Shown: piece by piece, positions 52,214 through 60,217 of the stretch
How the letters are laid out: every line of letters begins with the position of its first letter
Numbering within the stretch: the stretch's first letter is position 1
Source of the DNA: Caenispirillum bisanense
GTDB taxonomy: Bacteria > Pseudomonadota > Alphaproteobacteria > Rhodospirillales > Rhodospirillaceae
Reading direction: 5' to 3'
NCBI RefSeq assembly: GCF_900230255.1
Contig: NZ_OCNJ01000002.1
Span: forward strand, 62,001 to 126,000
Length of the DNA stretch: 64,000 bases
The notes under the pieces: generated by a model
The model's database searches: none
Told to the model about the DNA's origin: nothing
What the model saw: the letters and a program-made list of their open reading frames with translations, nothing else
Position numbers and translations under genes: made by a program

Positions 52214-53548
52214 ATGAGGGCCATGAGCGACGACGACCGCCGCCCGCCGGAAGCCGCGGGCGACCTCATGACCAGCGACCGCGAGGTCTTCGCCAATCAC
52301 ATGGCGCTGATCGCGGAGATGACGCGCGAGTTTTCCGCCTCGCGCGACAGCCAGACCGTCAGCCGCCACGGCCTCGCCCGCATCACCACCTTCCTCGGCG
52401 CCGAGGCGTCGTCGCTGTTCCTGATCGACGAGGAGGGGCACGACCTGGTGTGCGCCGCCTGTTTCGGGCCGGTGGACGTCACCGGCCTGCGCATCCCGCT
52501 GCGCAAGGGCATCGTCGGGCGCGCCGTGGTGCTGAACAAGACGCAGATGGTGCGCGACGCCCGCCGCGACCCCGACTTCGGCGGCCAGGACATCGCCGCC
52601 GAGACCGGCTTCGTCACCAAGTCGGTGCTGGTGGCGCCGCTGTCCCTCGGCGACGAGCGGCTGGGCGCCATCGAGATCATCAACAAGGCCTCCGGCGACG
52701 GCCTGTTCGACGAGCACGACCGCACCCTGCTCGAGGTGCTGGCCGGCTCGGCGGCGCTCGCCATCGACAACTTCCGCCTCACCCAGCGCCTGGTGGAGCA
52801 GGAGCGCAGCCGCCACGAACTGACGCTGGCGGCCGAGATCCAGCGCAGCCTGCTGCCCGGCGAGGCAGCCCCCGACTACCCGGTGCACGGCGTCAACGTG
52901 CCGGCGCGGCTGGTGTCGGGCGATTTCTTCGACGTGGTGGAGGAAGCGCCGGGCGACCGCATCTGGTTCGCCCTCGGCGACGTCGCCGGCAAGGGCATGA
53001 ACGCCGCCATCCTCATGACCAAGGCCGCCAGCCTGTTCCGCTGCCTGTCCAAGACCATCGCCAGCCCCGGCCGCCTGCTCGCCGCCGTCAACGCCGAGCT
53101 GTGCGAGACCGGCAGCCACGGCATGTTCGTCACCATGGTCGCCGGCTTCTATGACATCTGGTCGGGCCGCGTGCGCATCGCCAACGCCGGGCACGAGCCG
53201 CCGCTGTTCCTGCCCGCCGGGGCCGACGAGTTCCTGGCCGTGCCGGCGCTCGCGCCGCCGCTCGGCATCGCCGACGACATCGTCGGCTGGGACGGCTACC
53301 CGGAACACGACATCGACCTCGGCGACGGCGCGCTCTACGTCTTCACCGACGGCCTGACGGAAGCCTATACCGAGGCCGAGGGCCGGGCCACGCTGGGCGA
53401 GGACGGCACGCGGCGGCTGATCCGCGACGTTCGCGGCCTGCCGCCGCCGCAGCGCCTCGCCGCCATGCTGGATCGCGTGCGGCGGCCCGACCGGCCGCTG
53501 CGCGACGACGTGACCATCCTGGTGGTGGAACACGGCGGTCCGCGATGA
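52214..53548 (+). CDS. GAF-domain PP2C-type phosphatase (RsbU/SpoIIE family)
   Basis: 444 aa. N-terminal helices, GAF domain about residues 45-200 (ASSLFLIDEEGHDLVCAAC; GIVGRAVVLNKTQMVRDA), then a PPM/SpoIIE phosphatase domain (LVSGDFFDVVEE, GDVAGKGMNAAILMTKAA, DGLTEAYTEAEG, RDDVTILVVEH) with the metal-binding Asp residues. Such enzymes remove phosphate from STAS proteins in partner switching. Start uncertain: ATG 52214 or 52223. The stop overlaps the kinase gene start by 4 bp. Confidence 0.9.
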   Translation: MRAMSDDDRRPPEAAGDLMTSDREVFANHMALIAEMTREFSASRDSQTVSRHGLARITTFLGAEASSLFLIDEEGHDLVCAACFGPVDVTGLRIPLRKGIVGRAVVLNKTQMVRDARRDPDFGGQDIAAETGFVTKSVLVAPLSLGDERLGAIEIINKASGDGLFDEHDRTLLEVLAGSAALAIDNFRLTQRLVEQERSRHELTLAAEIQRSLLPGEAAPDYPVHGVNVPARLVSGDFFDVVEEAPGDRIWFALGDVAGKGMNAAILMTKAASLFRCLSKTIASPGRLLAAVNAELCETGSHGMFVTMVAGFYDIWSGRVRIANAGHEPPLFLPAGADEFLAVPALAPPLGIADDIVGWDGYPEHDIDLGDGALYVFTDGLTEAYTEAEGRATLGEDGTRRLIRDVRGLPPPQRLAAMLDRVRRPDRPLRDDVTILVVEHGGPR

Positions 53549-54000
53549 TCCGGCAAGCTCCCCACGATCCCGCCCTGCTCGCCCGCCTGCGGGTGCCGGC
53601 GGTGCCGAGTTCCCTGCGCCTGGTGCGCCGGGTGGTGCGCGAGTCGGCGCTGATCGCCGGCGCGCCGGAGGCCTGGGCCGACGATCTGGTGCTGGCGGTG
53701 GACGAAGCCTGCCAGAACGTGGTGCGGCACGGCTATGCCGGTGGCTCCGGCGACCTGGTGGTGACGCTGTCCCGCAGCCCGGCCGGCGACGGTGTGGTGA
53801 CGGAAATCCTCGACTTCGCGCCGCCGGTGGACCCGGCGCGGGTGCGCGGCCGCGATCTGAACGACGTGCGTCCGGGCGGCTTGGGCGTTCATTTCATCGA
53901 GGCCTTGTGCGAGGAGGCCGGGTTCGCCGAGCCGCCGGAGGGTGCCGGCAACCTCTTCCGCATGGTCAAGCGCTTTGCCAAGGCCGACGACGAAGGGTAG
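53545..54000 (+). CDS. RsbW-like serine kinase / anti-sigma-type ATPase
   Basis: 151 aa GHKL ATPase of the RsbW/SpoIIAB type. N-box DEACQNVVRHGY and G-box GGLGVHFIE are present, as is the DFAPPVDPARVRGRDL ATP lid region. These kinases phosphorylate a STAS partner and may bind a sigma factor. Coupled to the upstream phosphatase by a 4-bp overlap and followed by the STAS gene. No sigma factor is in the window. Confidence 0.88.
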   Translation: MIRQAPHDPALLARLRVPAVPSSLRLVRRVVRESALIAGAPEAWADDLVLAVDEACQNVVRHGYAGGSGDLVVTLSRSPAGDGVVTEILDFAPPVDPARVRGRDLNDVRPGGLGVHFIEALCEEAGFAEPPEGAGNLFRMVKRFAKADDEG

Positions 54001-54043
54001 AAACAGCGATGGGGTTTTCGTGCGCAGCAGGGGGAACGATCCG

Positions 54044-54373
54044 ATGACCGTCGACATCACCAGCCGTGGCGGCGCCCGCGTGGCGCAGCTGTCGGGCGAG
54101 GTCGACCTGGAGCGGTCGCCGGCCGTGCGGCGGGCTCTGCTCGATGCGCTGGGCGCCAAGGCGCCGCTGGTGGTCGACCTGTCGGGCGTCTCCTACATCG
54201 ACAGTTCGGGCATCGCGAGCCTGGTCGAGGCCTACCAGACGGCGCGCAAGCAGGGCACCGCCTTCGTGCTGTGCGCCGTGTCGCCGGCGGCGCTGCGGGT
54301 GATGCAGCTGGCGCGGCTGGACAAGGTGTTCGACATCCGCGCCACCCTGGACGACGCGCTGGCGGCGGTCTGA
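54044..54373 (+). CDS. STAS-domain protein (RsbV/SpoIIAA-like or MlaB-like)
   Basis: 109 aa single STAS domain with the conserved phospho-site motif YIDSSGIASL (DSSG at 53-56), typical of anti-anti-sigma factors. It overlaps mlaE by one base (TGATG), the usual position of MlaB, the STAS subunit of the Mla lipid transporter. Behind it upstream lie a PP2C phosphatase and an RsbW-like kinase. It may therefore be both: an MlaB under phosphorylation control. ATG at 54044 with GGGGGA 9 nt upstream. Confidence 0.88.
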   Translation: MTVDITSRGGARVAQLSGEVDLERSPAVRRALLDALGAKAPLVVDLSGVSYIDSSGIASLVEAYQTARKQGTAFVLCAVSPAALRVMQLARLDKVFDIRATLDDALAAV

Positions 54374-55176
54374 TGGCGCAGGCGAAGGCCATCGGGGTCC
54401 TGGAACGGATCGGCCGCGCCGTCGCGGCGGGCATGTCGGAGCTGGGCTTCGGCGCGGTCCTGCTCGGCCAGGCGCTGATGTGGACCCTGATGGGCCGCGC
54501 CCGGCGCCAGCCGGTGCGCCTGTCGGCGGTGGTGAAGGAGGCGACGGACATCGGCATCCGCGCCATCCCCATCGTCACCATCATGTCGGGCACCATCGGC
54601 ATCATGCTGGCCATCCAGGGCATCTATTCCCTGCGCATCTTCGGCGCCGAGAGCAAGGTGACGCTGGGTGTCGCGCTGTCCATCGTGCGCGAGTTCGGGC
54701 CGCTCATCACCGGCATCCTGGTCGCCGGGCGCTCCGGCTCGGCGCTGGCGGCGCGCCTCGGCACCATGAAGATCAGCCAGGAGATCGACGCGCTGACCGT
54801 CATGGGCATCAACCCGGTGCGTTTCCTGGTGGCGCCGCCGCTGCTGGCGGCGCTGGTGATGATCCCGGCGCTGACGCTCTACGCCGACTTCATCGGGCTG
54901 CTGGCGGCGGGGCTCTACATTTCGGTGGAGCTGGGCCAGACGCTGGCCGCCTACGGCTTCGACGTCGTCGACGCGGTGCAGGTGCCCGATCTGCTGCACG
55001 GGCTGGGCAAGAGCGTGCTGTTCGCCCTGCTCATCGTGCTGGTCGGCGTCATCAACGGCATCTCGGTGACCGGCGGGGCGGAAGGCGTCGGGCGCATGAC
55101 GACGCGGTCGGTGGTGCATGCCATCTCGGCCATCATCATCACCGACATGGTGTTCGTCTTCGTGACGACGCGGTGA
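54373..55176 (+). CDS. mlaE: MlaE-type ABC transporter permease
   Basis: 267 aa of the MlaE/YrbE family: several membrane spans with TLGVALSIVREFGPLITGILVAGRSGSALAARLG, the family signature, and GVINGISVTGGAEGVG. Moves phospholipids between the outer and inner membranes as part of MlaFEDB. Overlaps the STAS gene and precedes mlaF by 20 bp. Confidence 0.92.
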   Translation: MAQAKAIGVLERIGRAVAAGMSELGFGAVLLGQALMWTLMGRARRQPVRLSAVVKEATDIGIRAIPIVTIMSGTIGIMLAIQGIYSLRIFGAESKVTLGVALSIVREFGPLITGILVAGRSGSALAARLGTMKISQEIDALTVMGINPVRFLVAPPLLAALVMIPALTLYADFIGLLAAGLYISVELGQTLAAYGFDVVDAVQVPDLLHGLGKSVLFALLIVLVGVINGISVTGGAEGVGRMTTRSVVHAISAIIITDMVFVFVTTR

Positions 55177-55196
55177 GGCGGAGGGAGGACAGCATC

Positions 55197-56060
55197 ATGG
55201 CCGAACCCGCCGCCACCCGCCGCCCGCCCACCGCCGCCGAGCTGGAGGGCATCCCGCTCGACGAGCGCGAGGCGGTGATCGAGGTGGAGAACCTGGTCAC
55301 CCACTACGGCGACCGCAAGATCCTGAAGGACGTGTCGCTCGCCGTGCGCCAGGGCGAGATCCTGGTCATCATGGGCGGCTCGGGCTCGGGCAAGTCGACG
55401 CTGCTCAACCACCTGCTCGGGCTCTTGAAGCCGACCTCGGGCACCATCCGCATGCTGGGCAAGGACATCACCCGCATCAGCGAGCGCGAATACACCGAGA
55501 TCCGCAAGAAGCTGGGCGTCGCCTTCCAGGGCGGGGCGCTGTTCAGCTCCATGAACCTGCTCGACAACATCATGCTGCCGCTCTACGAGCACACCGACCT
55601 CGACCGCACGACCATGGAGATCATGGCGCGCATGAAGATGGAGGTGGTGAGCCTGTCGGGCTTCGACCGCCTCATGCCGGCGGAACTGTCGGGCGGCATG
55701 ATCAAGCGGGCGGCGCTCGCCCGCGCCATCGTCATGGACCCGCGCATCCTGTTCTGCGACGAGCCCTCGGCCGGCCTCGACCCGGTGGTGGCGGCGGCCA
55801 TCGACGACCTGATCCTGTCCCTGCGGGCCGCCACCGGCATGTCGGTGGTGGTGGTCACCCACGAGCTGGAAAGCGCCTTCAAGATCGCCGACCGCATCTG
55901 CGTGCTCGACAAGGGCGCGGTGCTGACCATCGCCTCGGTGCCCGAGGTGAAGGCCAACCCCGATCCCCGCATCCAGAACCTGCTCAACCGCCGCACCGAA
56001 GAGGAGGTGCTCGACCCCGAGGAGTACCTGCGGCGCCTGACCGGAGAAAGCCAGTCATGA
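55197..56060 (+). CDS. mlaF: MlaF-type ABC transporter ATPase
   Basis: 287 aa. Walker A GGSGSGKST, Q-loop FQGGALFSSM, signature LSGGMIKRAALARA, Walker B ILFCDEPSAGLDP and switch His VVTHELES. The family-specific C-terminus (LLNRRTEEEVLDPEEYLRRL) is present. Overlaps mlaD by 4 bp (ATGA). Confidence 0.93.
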   Translation: MAEPAATRRPPTAAELEGIPLDEREAVIEVENLVTHYGDRKILKDVSLAVRQGEILVIMGGSGSGKSTLLNHLLGLLKPTSGTIRMLGKDITRISEREYTEIRKKLGVAFQGGALFSSMNLLDNIMLPLYEHTDLDRTTMEIMARMKMEVVSLSGFDRLMPAELSGGMIKRAALARAIVMDPRILFCDEPSAGLDPVVAAAIDDLILSLRAATGMSVVVVTHELESAFKIADRICVLDKGAVLTIASVPEVKANPDPRIQNLLNRRTEEEVLDPEEYLRRLTGESQS

Positions 56061-57043
56061 GGACCAGCGGACTGAACTACGCCATCGTCGGCGCCTTCGT
56101 GCTGGCGGCCGTCGTCGGTCTGGTGGCGGCGCTGGCGCTCCTGGCCGGCCGCACCGGATCGACCGACTCCTACTACACCGTCTACGGCAACGTCAGCGGC
56201 GTGAAGTACGGCACCCAGGTGATGTACGAGGGCTATCCCGTCGGCCAGGTGGAAGACATCGAGCCGTTGAGCGACAACGGCAACATGCGCTTCCGGGTCG
56301 AGATGTCCATCGCCGAGGGCTGGCCCATCCCGCAGGATTCCAGCGCCGACGTCATGGCGAGCGGCTTCCTCGGCGGGGTGGTCGTCAACATCTCGGGCGG
56401 CGACAGCCCGGTGGCGCTGGAGCCGGGCAGCCGCATCCCGGGGCGGGCGCCGACCAACCTGTTCGCCACCCTGTCGGAGGTGGCGGCCGGATTCCAGGAC
56501 CTGTCGGAAAGCTCCATCGAGCCGCTGCTCAACAGCCTCAACGAGACCATCGGCGCGGTGAACGGCCCGCTCGCCGAACAGGCGCCCGAGATCCTGCGGC
56601 AGGTGCAGAGCATCACCGAGGACTTCGCCCGCCGCTCGCCGGACCTGCTGAGCAACCTGACGGAGGCGGCGCGCGGCCTCAACGAGGAGGTGCTGAGCCC
56701 GGAGAACATCCGCGGCATCTCGGCCACCATCCGCAATGCCGAGGGCGCCAGCCAGGAAATGAAGACGCTGGCGAGCGAACTGGTGGAGATGCGGCGCAAC
56801 ATCGGCGGCGTCATCGCCCAGATCGACACCCTGGTCTCCGACAACAGCGACGAAGTGAACGAGGCGATGCAGGACCTGCGTTACACCATGGGCACCATCG
56901 CGCGCGACATCGACACCATCACCTACAATCTGGATGCCACCAGCCGCAACATGCTGGAATTCAGCCAGTCCATCCGCCAGGACCCCAGCCTCATTCTGCG
57001 GTCCCGCGACGTGCCGGAGCGCGGCCCCGGCACCGGCCGCTGA
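56057..57043 (+). CDS. mlaD: MlaD-type MCE-domain protein
   Basis: 328 aa. N-terminal membrane anchor (YAIVGAFVLAAVVGLVAALALLAG), one MCE domain about residues 38-115 (VSGVKYGTQVMYEGYPVGQVEDI), then long coiled-coil-like helices. It forms a hexameric lipid-binding ring in the periplasm. Longer than E. coli MlaD (183 aa), as is common in alphaproteobacterial PqiB/Mce-like forms. Confidence 0.92.
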   Translation: MRTSGLNYAIVGAFVLAAVVGLVAALALLAGRTGSTDSYYTVYGNVSGVKYGTQVMYEGYPVGQVEDIEPLSDNGNMRFRVEMSIAEGWPIPQDSSADVMASGFLGGVVVNISGGDSPVALEPGSRIPGRAPTNLFATLSEVAAGFQDLSESSIEPLLNSLNETIGAVNGPLAEQAPEILRQVQSITEDFARRSPDLLSNLTEAARGLNEEVLSPENIRGISATIRNAEGASQEMKTLASELVEMRRNIGGVIAQIDTLVSDNSDEVNEAMQDLRYTMGTIARDIDTITYNLDATSRNMLEFSQSIRQDPSLILRSRDVPERGPGTGR

Positions 57044-57074
57044 TCGCGAAGACGAAGAGGAAGGCGCTGCCACC

Positions 57075-57755
57075 ATGCTCCCTACCGCCCCGCTCCCGCG
57101 CCGCCACCTGCTGCGTCTCGGCCTCGCCGCCGGCGCCACCCTCGCGCTCGCCGGTTGTTCCCTGGCCGAACCGGCCCCGGCCGACCACTTCTACCGCCTG
57201 ACCGTCGAGCCGCCGGTCGGGCCGGGCGGCGGGGCCGTGGCGGAAGGGACGGTGCTGGTGGAGAACGTCCAGGTCAGCGGCGTGCTGAACCAGCGGGCGC
57301 TGCTGTGGACCACCTCGGGCACCGAGCTGCAGCAATACGCCTATCACTTCTGGAGCGAGGCCCCGGCCCGTGCCCTGCAGGACGCCATGGTGCGTGCGCT
57401 CCGCACCTCCGGCGCCTTCGGCGAGGTCGTCACGCCCGGCTACCGCCAGCGGCCGGAGTGGATCGTGCGCGGCCAGGTCGATCGCCTGGAGCTCATCGGC
57501 CCGAGCGGCAGCGACGCCGGGGTGCAGAGCGCGCGCGTCGGCATGACGCTCACCGTCACCGACGGCTACGGCGAGACCATCGTGCTGAACCGGGCCTATC
57601 AGGAAACGGTGCCGGTGGACGACGGCACGGTGGCGGCCGGGGCGCGCGCGCTGAACCGCGGCGTGGAAACCATCTACGGCCGCTTCCTGGCCGATCTGCG
57701 GGCGGCCAGCTTCCCGCCGCCGGGCGACCGTCCGCTCGGCCGGCCGCGGCGGTAG
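57075..57755 (+). CDS. ABC-type transport auxiliary lipoprotein (PqiC-like)
   Basis: 226 aa. Signal with lipobox LAGC (Cys28), preceded by twin Arg-like RRHLLRLG, then a beta-rich domain (FYRLTVEPP; VLVENVQVSGVLNQRALLW; WIVRGQVDRLEL). Matches the auxiliary lipoprotein family that accompanies MCE transporters. Last gene of the phosphatase-to-lipoprotein operon; gap of 31 bp after mlaD. Confidence 0.88.
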   Translation: MLPTAPLPRRHLLRLGLAAGATLALAGCSLAEPAPADHFYRLTVEPPVGPGGGAVAEGTVLVENVQVSGVLNQRALLWTTSGTELQQYAYHFWSEAPARALQDAMVRALRTSGAFGEVVTPGYRQRPEWIVRGQVDRLELIGPSGSDAGVQSARVGMTLTVTDGYGETIVLNRAYQETVPVDDGTVAAGARALNRGVETIYGRFLADLRAASFPPPGDRPLGRPRR

Positions 57756-58104
57756 GGCCCCGGCCGGCCGGCGCGCCGACGCCCGAAAACCCGAACGGCC
57801 CCGGTGCCTGAGCACCGGAGCCGCCCGAAGCCGGCTTTCGGCAACCGGATCTTCCTTGCGAGAGAAGATGTCACACGAGAGAAGGAATGCTCGTGTATGA
57901 CCCTTCTTGTCTACCGTCCGCACCTGGAAATGTCAACCTCTGCGGTCGGATATTTCGGAGAAATACTTCTCCGAACCTGGAAATGTACGAGGGCAGTCCT
58001 GCCGACGTCGTGGCGGTGACTGCCTTTATACTACATCTTTATTGTTCAGGCACGGGAAAGAGGGCGGCCAAGGCCGCCCTCTCCCGCTCTGCGCGGCGGT
58101 TCTC
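57756..58104. other. Intergenic region with hairpins and a direct repeat
   Basis: 349 bp between convergent genes. After the lipoprotein stop lies CCGGTGC-CTGA-GCACCGG (57801-57818), then a less GC-rich stretch with a perfect hairpin TTCGGAGAA-ATAC-TTCTCCGAA (57954-57975) flanked by two identical ACCTGGAAATGT copies (57922-57933 and 57975-57986). No gene I can support; the short open frames are not convincing. Confidence 0.5.
58060..58081 (-). terminator. Probable terminator of porin gene
   Basis: A perfect 10-bp stem GAGGGCGGCC/GGCCGCCCTC with a 2-nt spacer, followed on the minus strand by TTTCCCG, 24 bp after the porin stop. Confidence 0.7.
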
Positions 58105-59205
58105 TTAGAACGCGAGCTGCAGACCGACGACGCCGCCGGTGCCCTCGACGCTCTCCGGATCGGCGCCGACGGCGCGGTCGAACTCGCCCTCGGCCCAGAA
58201 CAGCGCGGCACCCAGGGTCACGCCCGGGCCCATGGCGTAGGAGCCGTGCAGCGAGACCTGGCGGTACTCGGACTCGTCGTCGTTCGGGGCTTCGCCGTCG
58301 GAGGCGAGGTAGACCAGCGACACGCCGTAGGGGCCGGTCTTGTAGCCGACGCCGGCGTTCCAGGTGGTCTGCTGCGCGTCGTCGACGCCGCCGACGTCGT
58401 CCTGGCGCAGGTAGCCGCCGCCGACCTGGAAGCCGGCGAAGCCGAGCACGAGGCCGGCGCGCCACGCGGTGGCGTCTTCGATGCTGCCGCCGCCGACGAT
58501 GTCGTCACCCGAAGAGTGCAGATAGGCGGCGTCGACGCCGACGTTCACAGCGCCCAGATCGCCGTTGTAGGCGGCCGCGACTTCCCACTGGTCGTGCTGG
58601 TTGGCGGTTGCGACGGAGCTGGCGACGGTGTTCGCCTGCATGCCGCCCGAGGGGTTCGGCATGTAGGTGGCGCCGATGCTGAAGCCCGCGAGGCTCGGCG
58701 AGATGTAGGTGATGCTGGAGTTGTCCTGGCCGGCCAGCGTGGTGTCGACACCCTGGAAGTAGGAGATGCCGCTGCCGAACTGGTTGCCCGGCGCGAAGAA
58801 GGCGGCGACGTCGTCGTCGGCCAGGCCGTACTGCGGCGCTTCGTGGGCGAACTGGCTCAGCACGCCGTCCTTCTGGCCGGCCATGATGCGGCCGAAGGCG
58901 CCTTCGATGTAGGCGTACTGCTCGTCGGCGTTGGTGGCGGCGTCGGTTTCGGCTTCCAGCTGGATCACGGCACCGACGGTCAGGCCGTTGTCGAGCGTGG
59001 TGGCGCCGGTGAAGTACACCTCGGTGTCGGTGTTGATGCCGGTCATGGTCGGGTCGTAGCCGGCGGTGTCGTCCTGCGACACCACGCCGAAGTACGACTC
59101 GAGCTTGCCGCCGATGCCGAGCTTGATCTTTTCGGCGGCCGACGCCGGGGCGGCCAGGAGGCCCGCCGCGATCAGGGCGGAGGTGCCGAGCAGAACCTTC
59201 TTCAT
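58105..59205 (-). CDS. General porin (Gram-negative porin family)
   Basis: 366 aa. Signal peptide ending ASAAEKIK, then a beta-barrel with alternating residues, Gly/Asp/Asn-rich turns and the C-terminal Phe (GVVGLQLAF). Fits the alphaproteobacterial Porin_4-like group; forms an outer-membrane channel. ATG at 59205 has GAGGAA upstream. A long, comparatively AT-rich leader precedes it, with promoter-like and operator-like sequences. Confidence 0.9.
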   Translation of the reverse strand: MKKVLLGTSALIAAGLLAAPASAAEKIKLGIGGKLESYFGVVSQDDTAGYDPTMTGINTDTEVYFTGATTLDNGLTVGAVIQLEAETDAATNADEQYAYIEGAFGRIMAGQKDGVLSQFAHEAPQYGLADDDVAAFFAPGNQFGSGISYFQGVDTTLAGQDNSSITYISPSLAGFSIGATYMPNPSGGMQANTVASSVATANQHDQWEVAAAYNGDLGAVNVGVDAAYLHSSGDDIVGGGSIEDATAWRAGLVLGFAGFQVGGGYLRQDDVGGVDDAQQTTWNAGVGYKTGPYGVSLVYLASDGEAPNDDESEYRQVSLHGSYAMGPGVTLGAALFWAEGEFDRAVGADPESVEGTGGVVGLQLAF

Positions 59206-59228
59206 GTCCGTGTTCCTCAACAAATTCA

Positions 59229-59242
59229 TGACAAAATTGTCA
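59229..59242. promoter_or_regulatory. Inverted repeat in porin leader
   Basis: TGACAA-AA-TTGTCA, with 6-bp perfect arms, 24 bp upstream of the porin ATG, immediately ahead of the ribosome site. Possible operator or regulatory RNA target; the binding factor is unknown. Confidence 0.45.
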
Positions 59243-59299
59243 ACCGAAAGCAGAAGCCGAATGGCCGTTGAGCCGACCGAAAGGCTCGTGACGACCGAG

Positions 59300-59329
59300 A
59301 CGGTACGGGCCAATCCAGCGAAGGGTCAA
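59300..59329 (-). promoter_or_regulatory. Candidate porin promoter
   Basis: On the minus strand TTGACC (59329-59324), an 18-bp spacer and TACCGT (59305-59300). About 95 bp before the porin ATG. A moderate sigma-70 match. Confidence 0.45.
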
Positions 59330-59499
59330 CCTGAGTCAGTCTTTCGATCGTGGCTTTTCTGTACTATGTGGCGACTCTGCAACAAAAAACCTCTTCGAAA
59401 ATACCAGTACTTTAAGCTGTACTCGTGACGCGGTTTCACCTAGAAAAGTCTTTGGGTTACGCCTTTAGAACAGGAAGAACCGCCGATGACGCGACGTCC

Positions 59500-59539
59500 A
59501 AACAAAAGCCCCGCTCCATCGGGGGGGACGGAGCGGGGC
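59500..59539 (-). terminator. Orphan intrinsic terminator (minus strand)
   Basis: The perfect 10-bp stem GCCCCGCTCC/GGAGCGGGGC is followed on the minus strand by TTTTGTTT. No coding gene on the minus strand lies upstream of it within 3 kb that would need it, since hpf, the KamA-like gene and the pseudouridine synthase are on the plus strand. Confidence 0.75.
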
Positions 59540-59757
59540 GGTGTGCACCTGCGAAGCGGGGGACGGTCGCCTCGCCGGTGCAGGAAGGGCACGCCGACAG
59601 GTGGGGGCGCCGCCGCGCTCTTCAATGGTCGCCCGGCGGCCGGCGTGGCGAGACCCGCGAAGTTCGCAGGGCAACCCCTGTCTTTCGTACCGTTGATCCG
59701 AAGGCCCCGACGGTCACATGATGGGGGTGTAGAGGTTCCACGAAAAAGGGGTGGACC

Positions 59758-60105
59758 ATGTTTCCCATCGACATCCGCTTCATAGATCTGCAGCCGTCGG
59801 AGGCGACGGAGGACTACGTGCGCGAACGCGCGGCCAAGCTCGGCCACGCCTGCGGCGCGATCACCAGTTGTCGCGTGACGCTGAGCCGCGACCACACCGC
59901 CCGCACGCCGACCGTCAAGGTGGCCCTCGTCGCCGGCCTGCGCGGACGCGGCACCAAGAGCATTTCCGCCGAAGAGGTGGTCGGCCGGCACGATCCCGGG
60001 CAGGCCGTGGTGCGCGCCGTGCGCGAAGCCTTCGACACCGCCATGCGGCAGTTCGTGAGCGACCGCAAGAGCCGCCCCAACCGCGTGCAGGAGGTTCCGG
60101 CCTGA
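59758..60105 (+). CDS. Short ribosome hibernation promoting factor (HPF/RaiA family)
   Basis: 115 aa. Resembles the S30AE domain (DIRFIDLQPSEATEDYVRERAAKLGHACGAITSCRVTLSR). The C-terminal dimerisation domain of long HPF is missing. Short HPFs bind the decoding centre of idle ribosomes. The sequence is divergent from classic HPF, so the ribosome role is family-based. GGGG ribosome site-like bases precede the ATG. Confidence 0.75.
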   Translation: MFPIDIRFIDLQPSEATEDYVRERAAKLGHACGAITSCRVTLSRDHTARTPTVKVALVAGLRGRGTKSISAEEVVGRHDPGQAVVRAVREAFDTAMRQFVSDRKSRPNRVQEVPA

Positions 60106-60217
60106 CCGCCGCCGCGCCTGCGCCTTGACATCGGGGCCGCGCGCCCCACAATCCTCTCTCACCGAGGCGGCCGGCGACGGCCGCCTCGCCCGTTCCGGAC
60201 CCCCGATCGGACCGCCG

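Larger units (their letters stand above)
59206..59757. other. Gene-free region between porin and hpf
   Basis: 552 bp without a supported gene. It holds the porin leader and promoter area (AT-richer), an orphan minus-strand terminator at 59500-59539, and a GC-rich structured stretch 59540-59757 that may encode a small RNA on the minus strand. Confidence 0.5.

Noticed and set aside
57801-57818. CCGGTGC-CTGA-GCACCGG as a terminator of the mla operon
   Set aside because: No T-tract follows, so it is listed only as a hairpin within the intergenic entry.
58000-58110. Short open frames beside the porin end (71-73 codons)
   Set aside because: They have no ribosome site, no GC3 bias matching the genome and no recognisable product.
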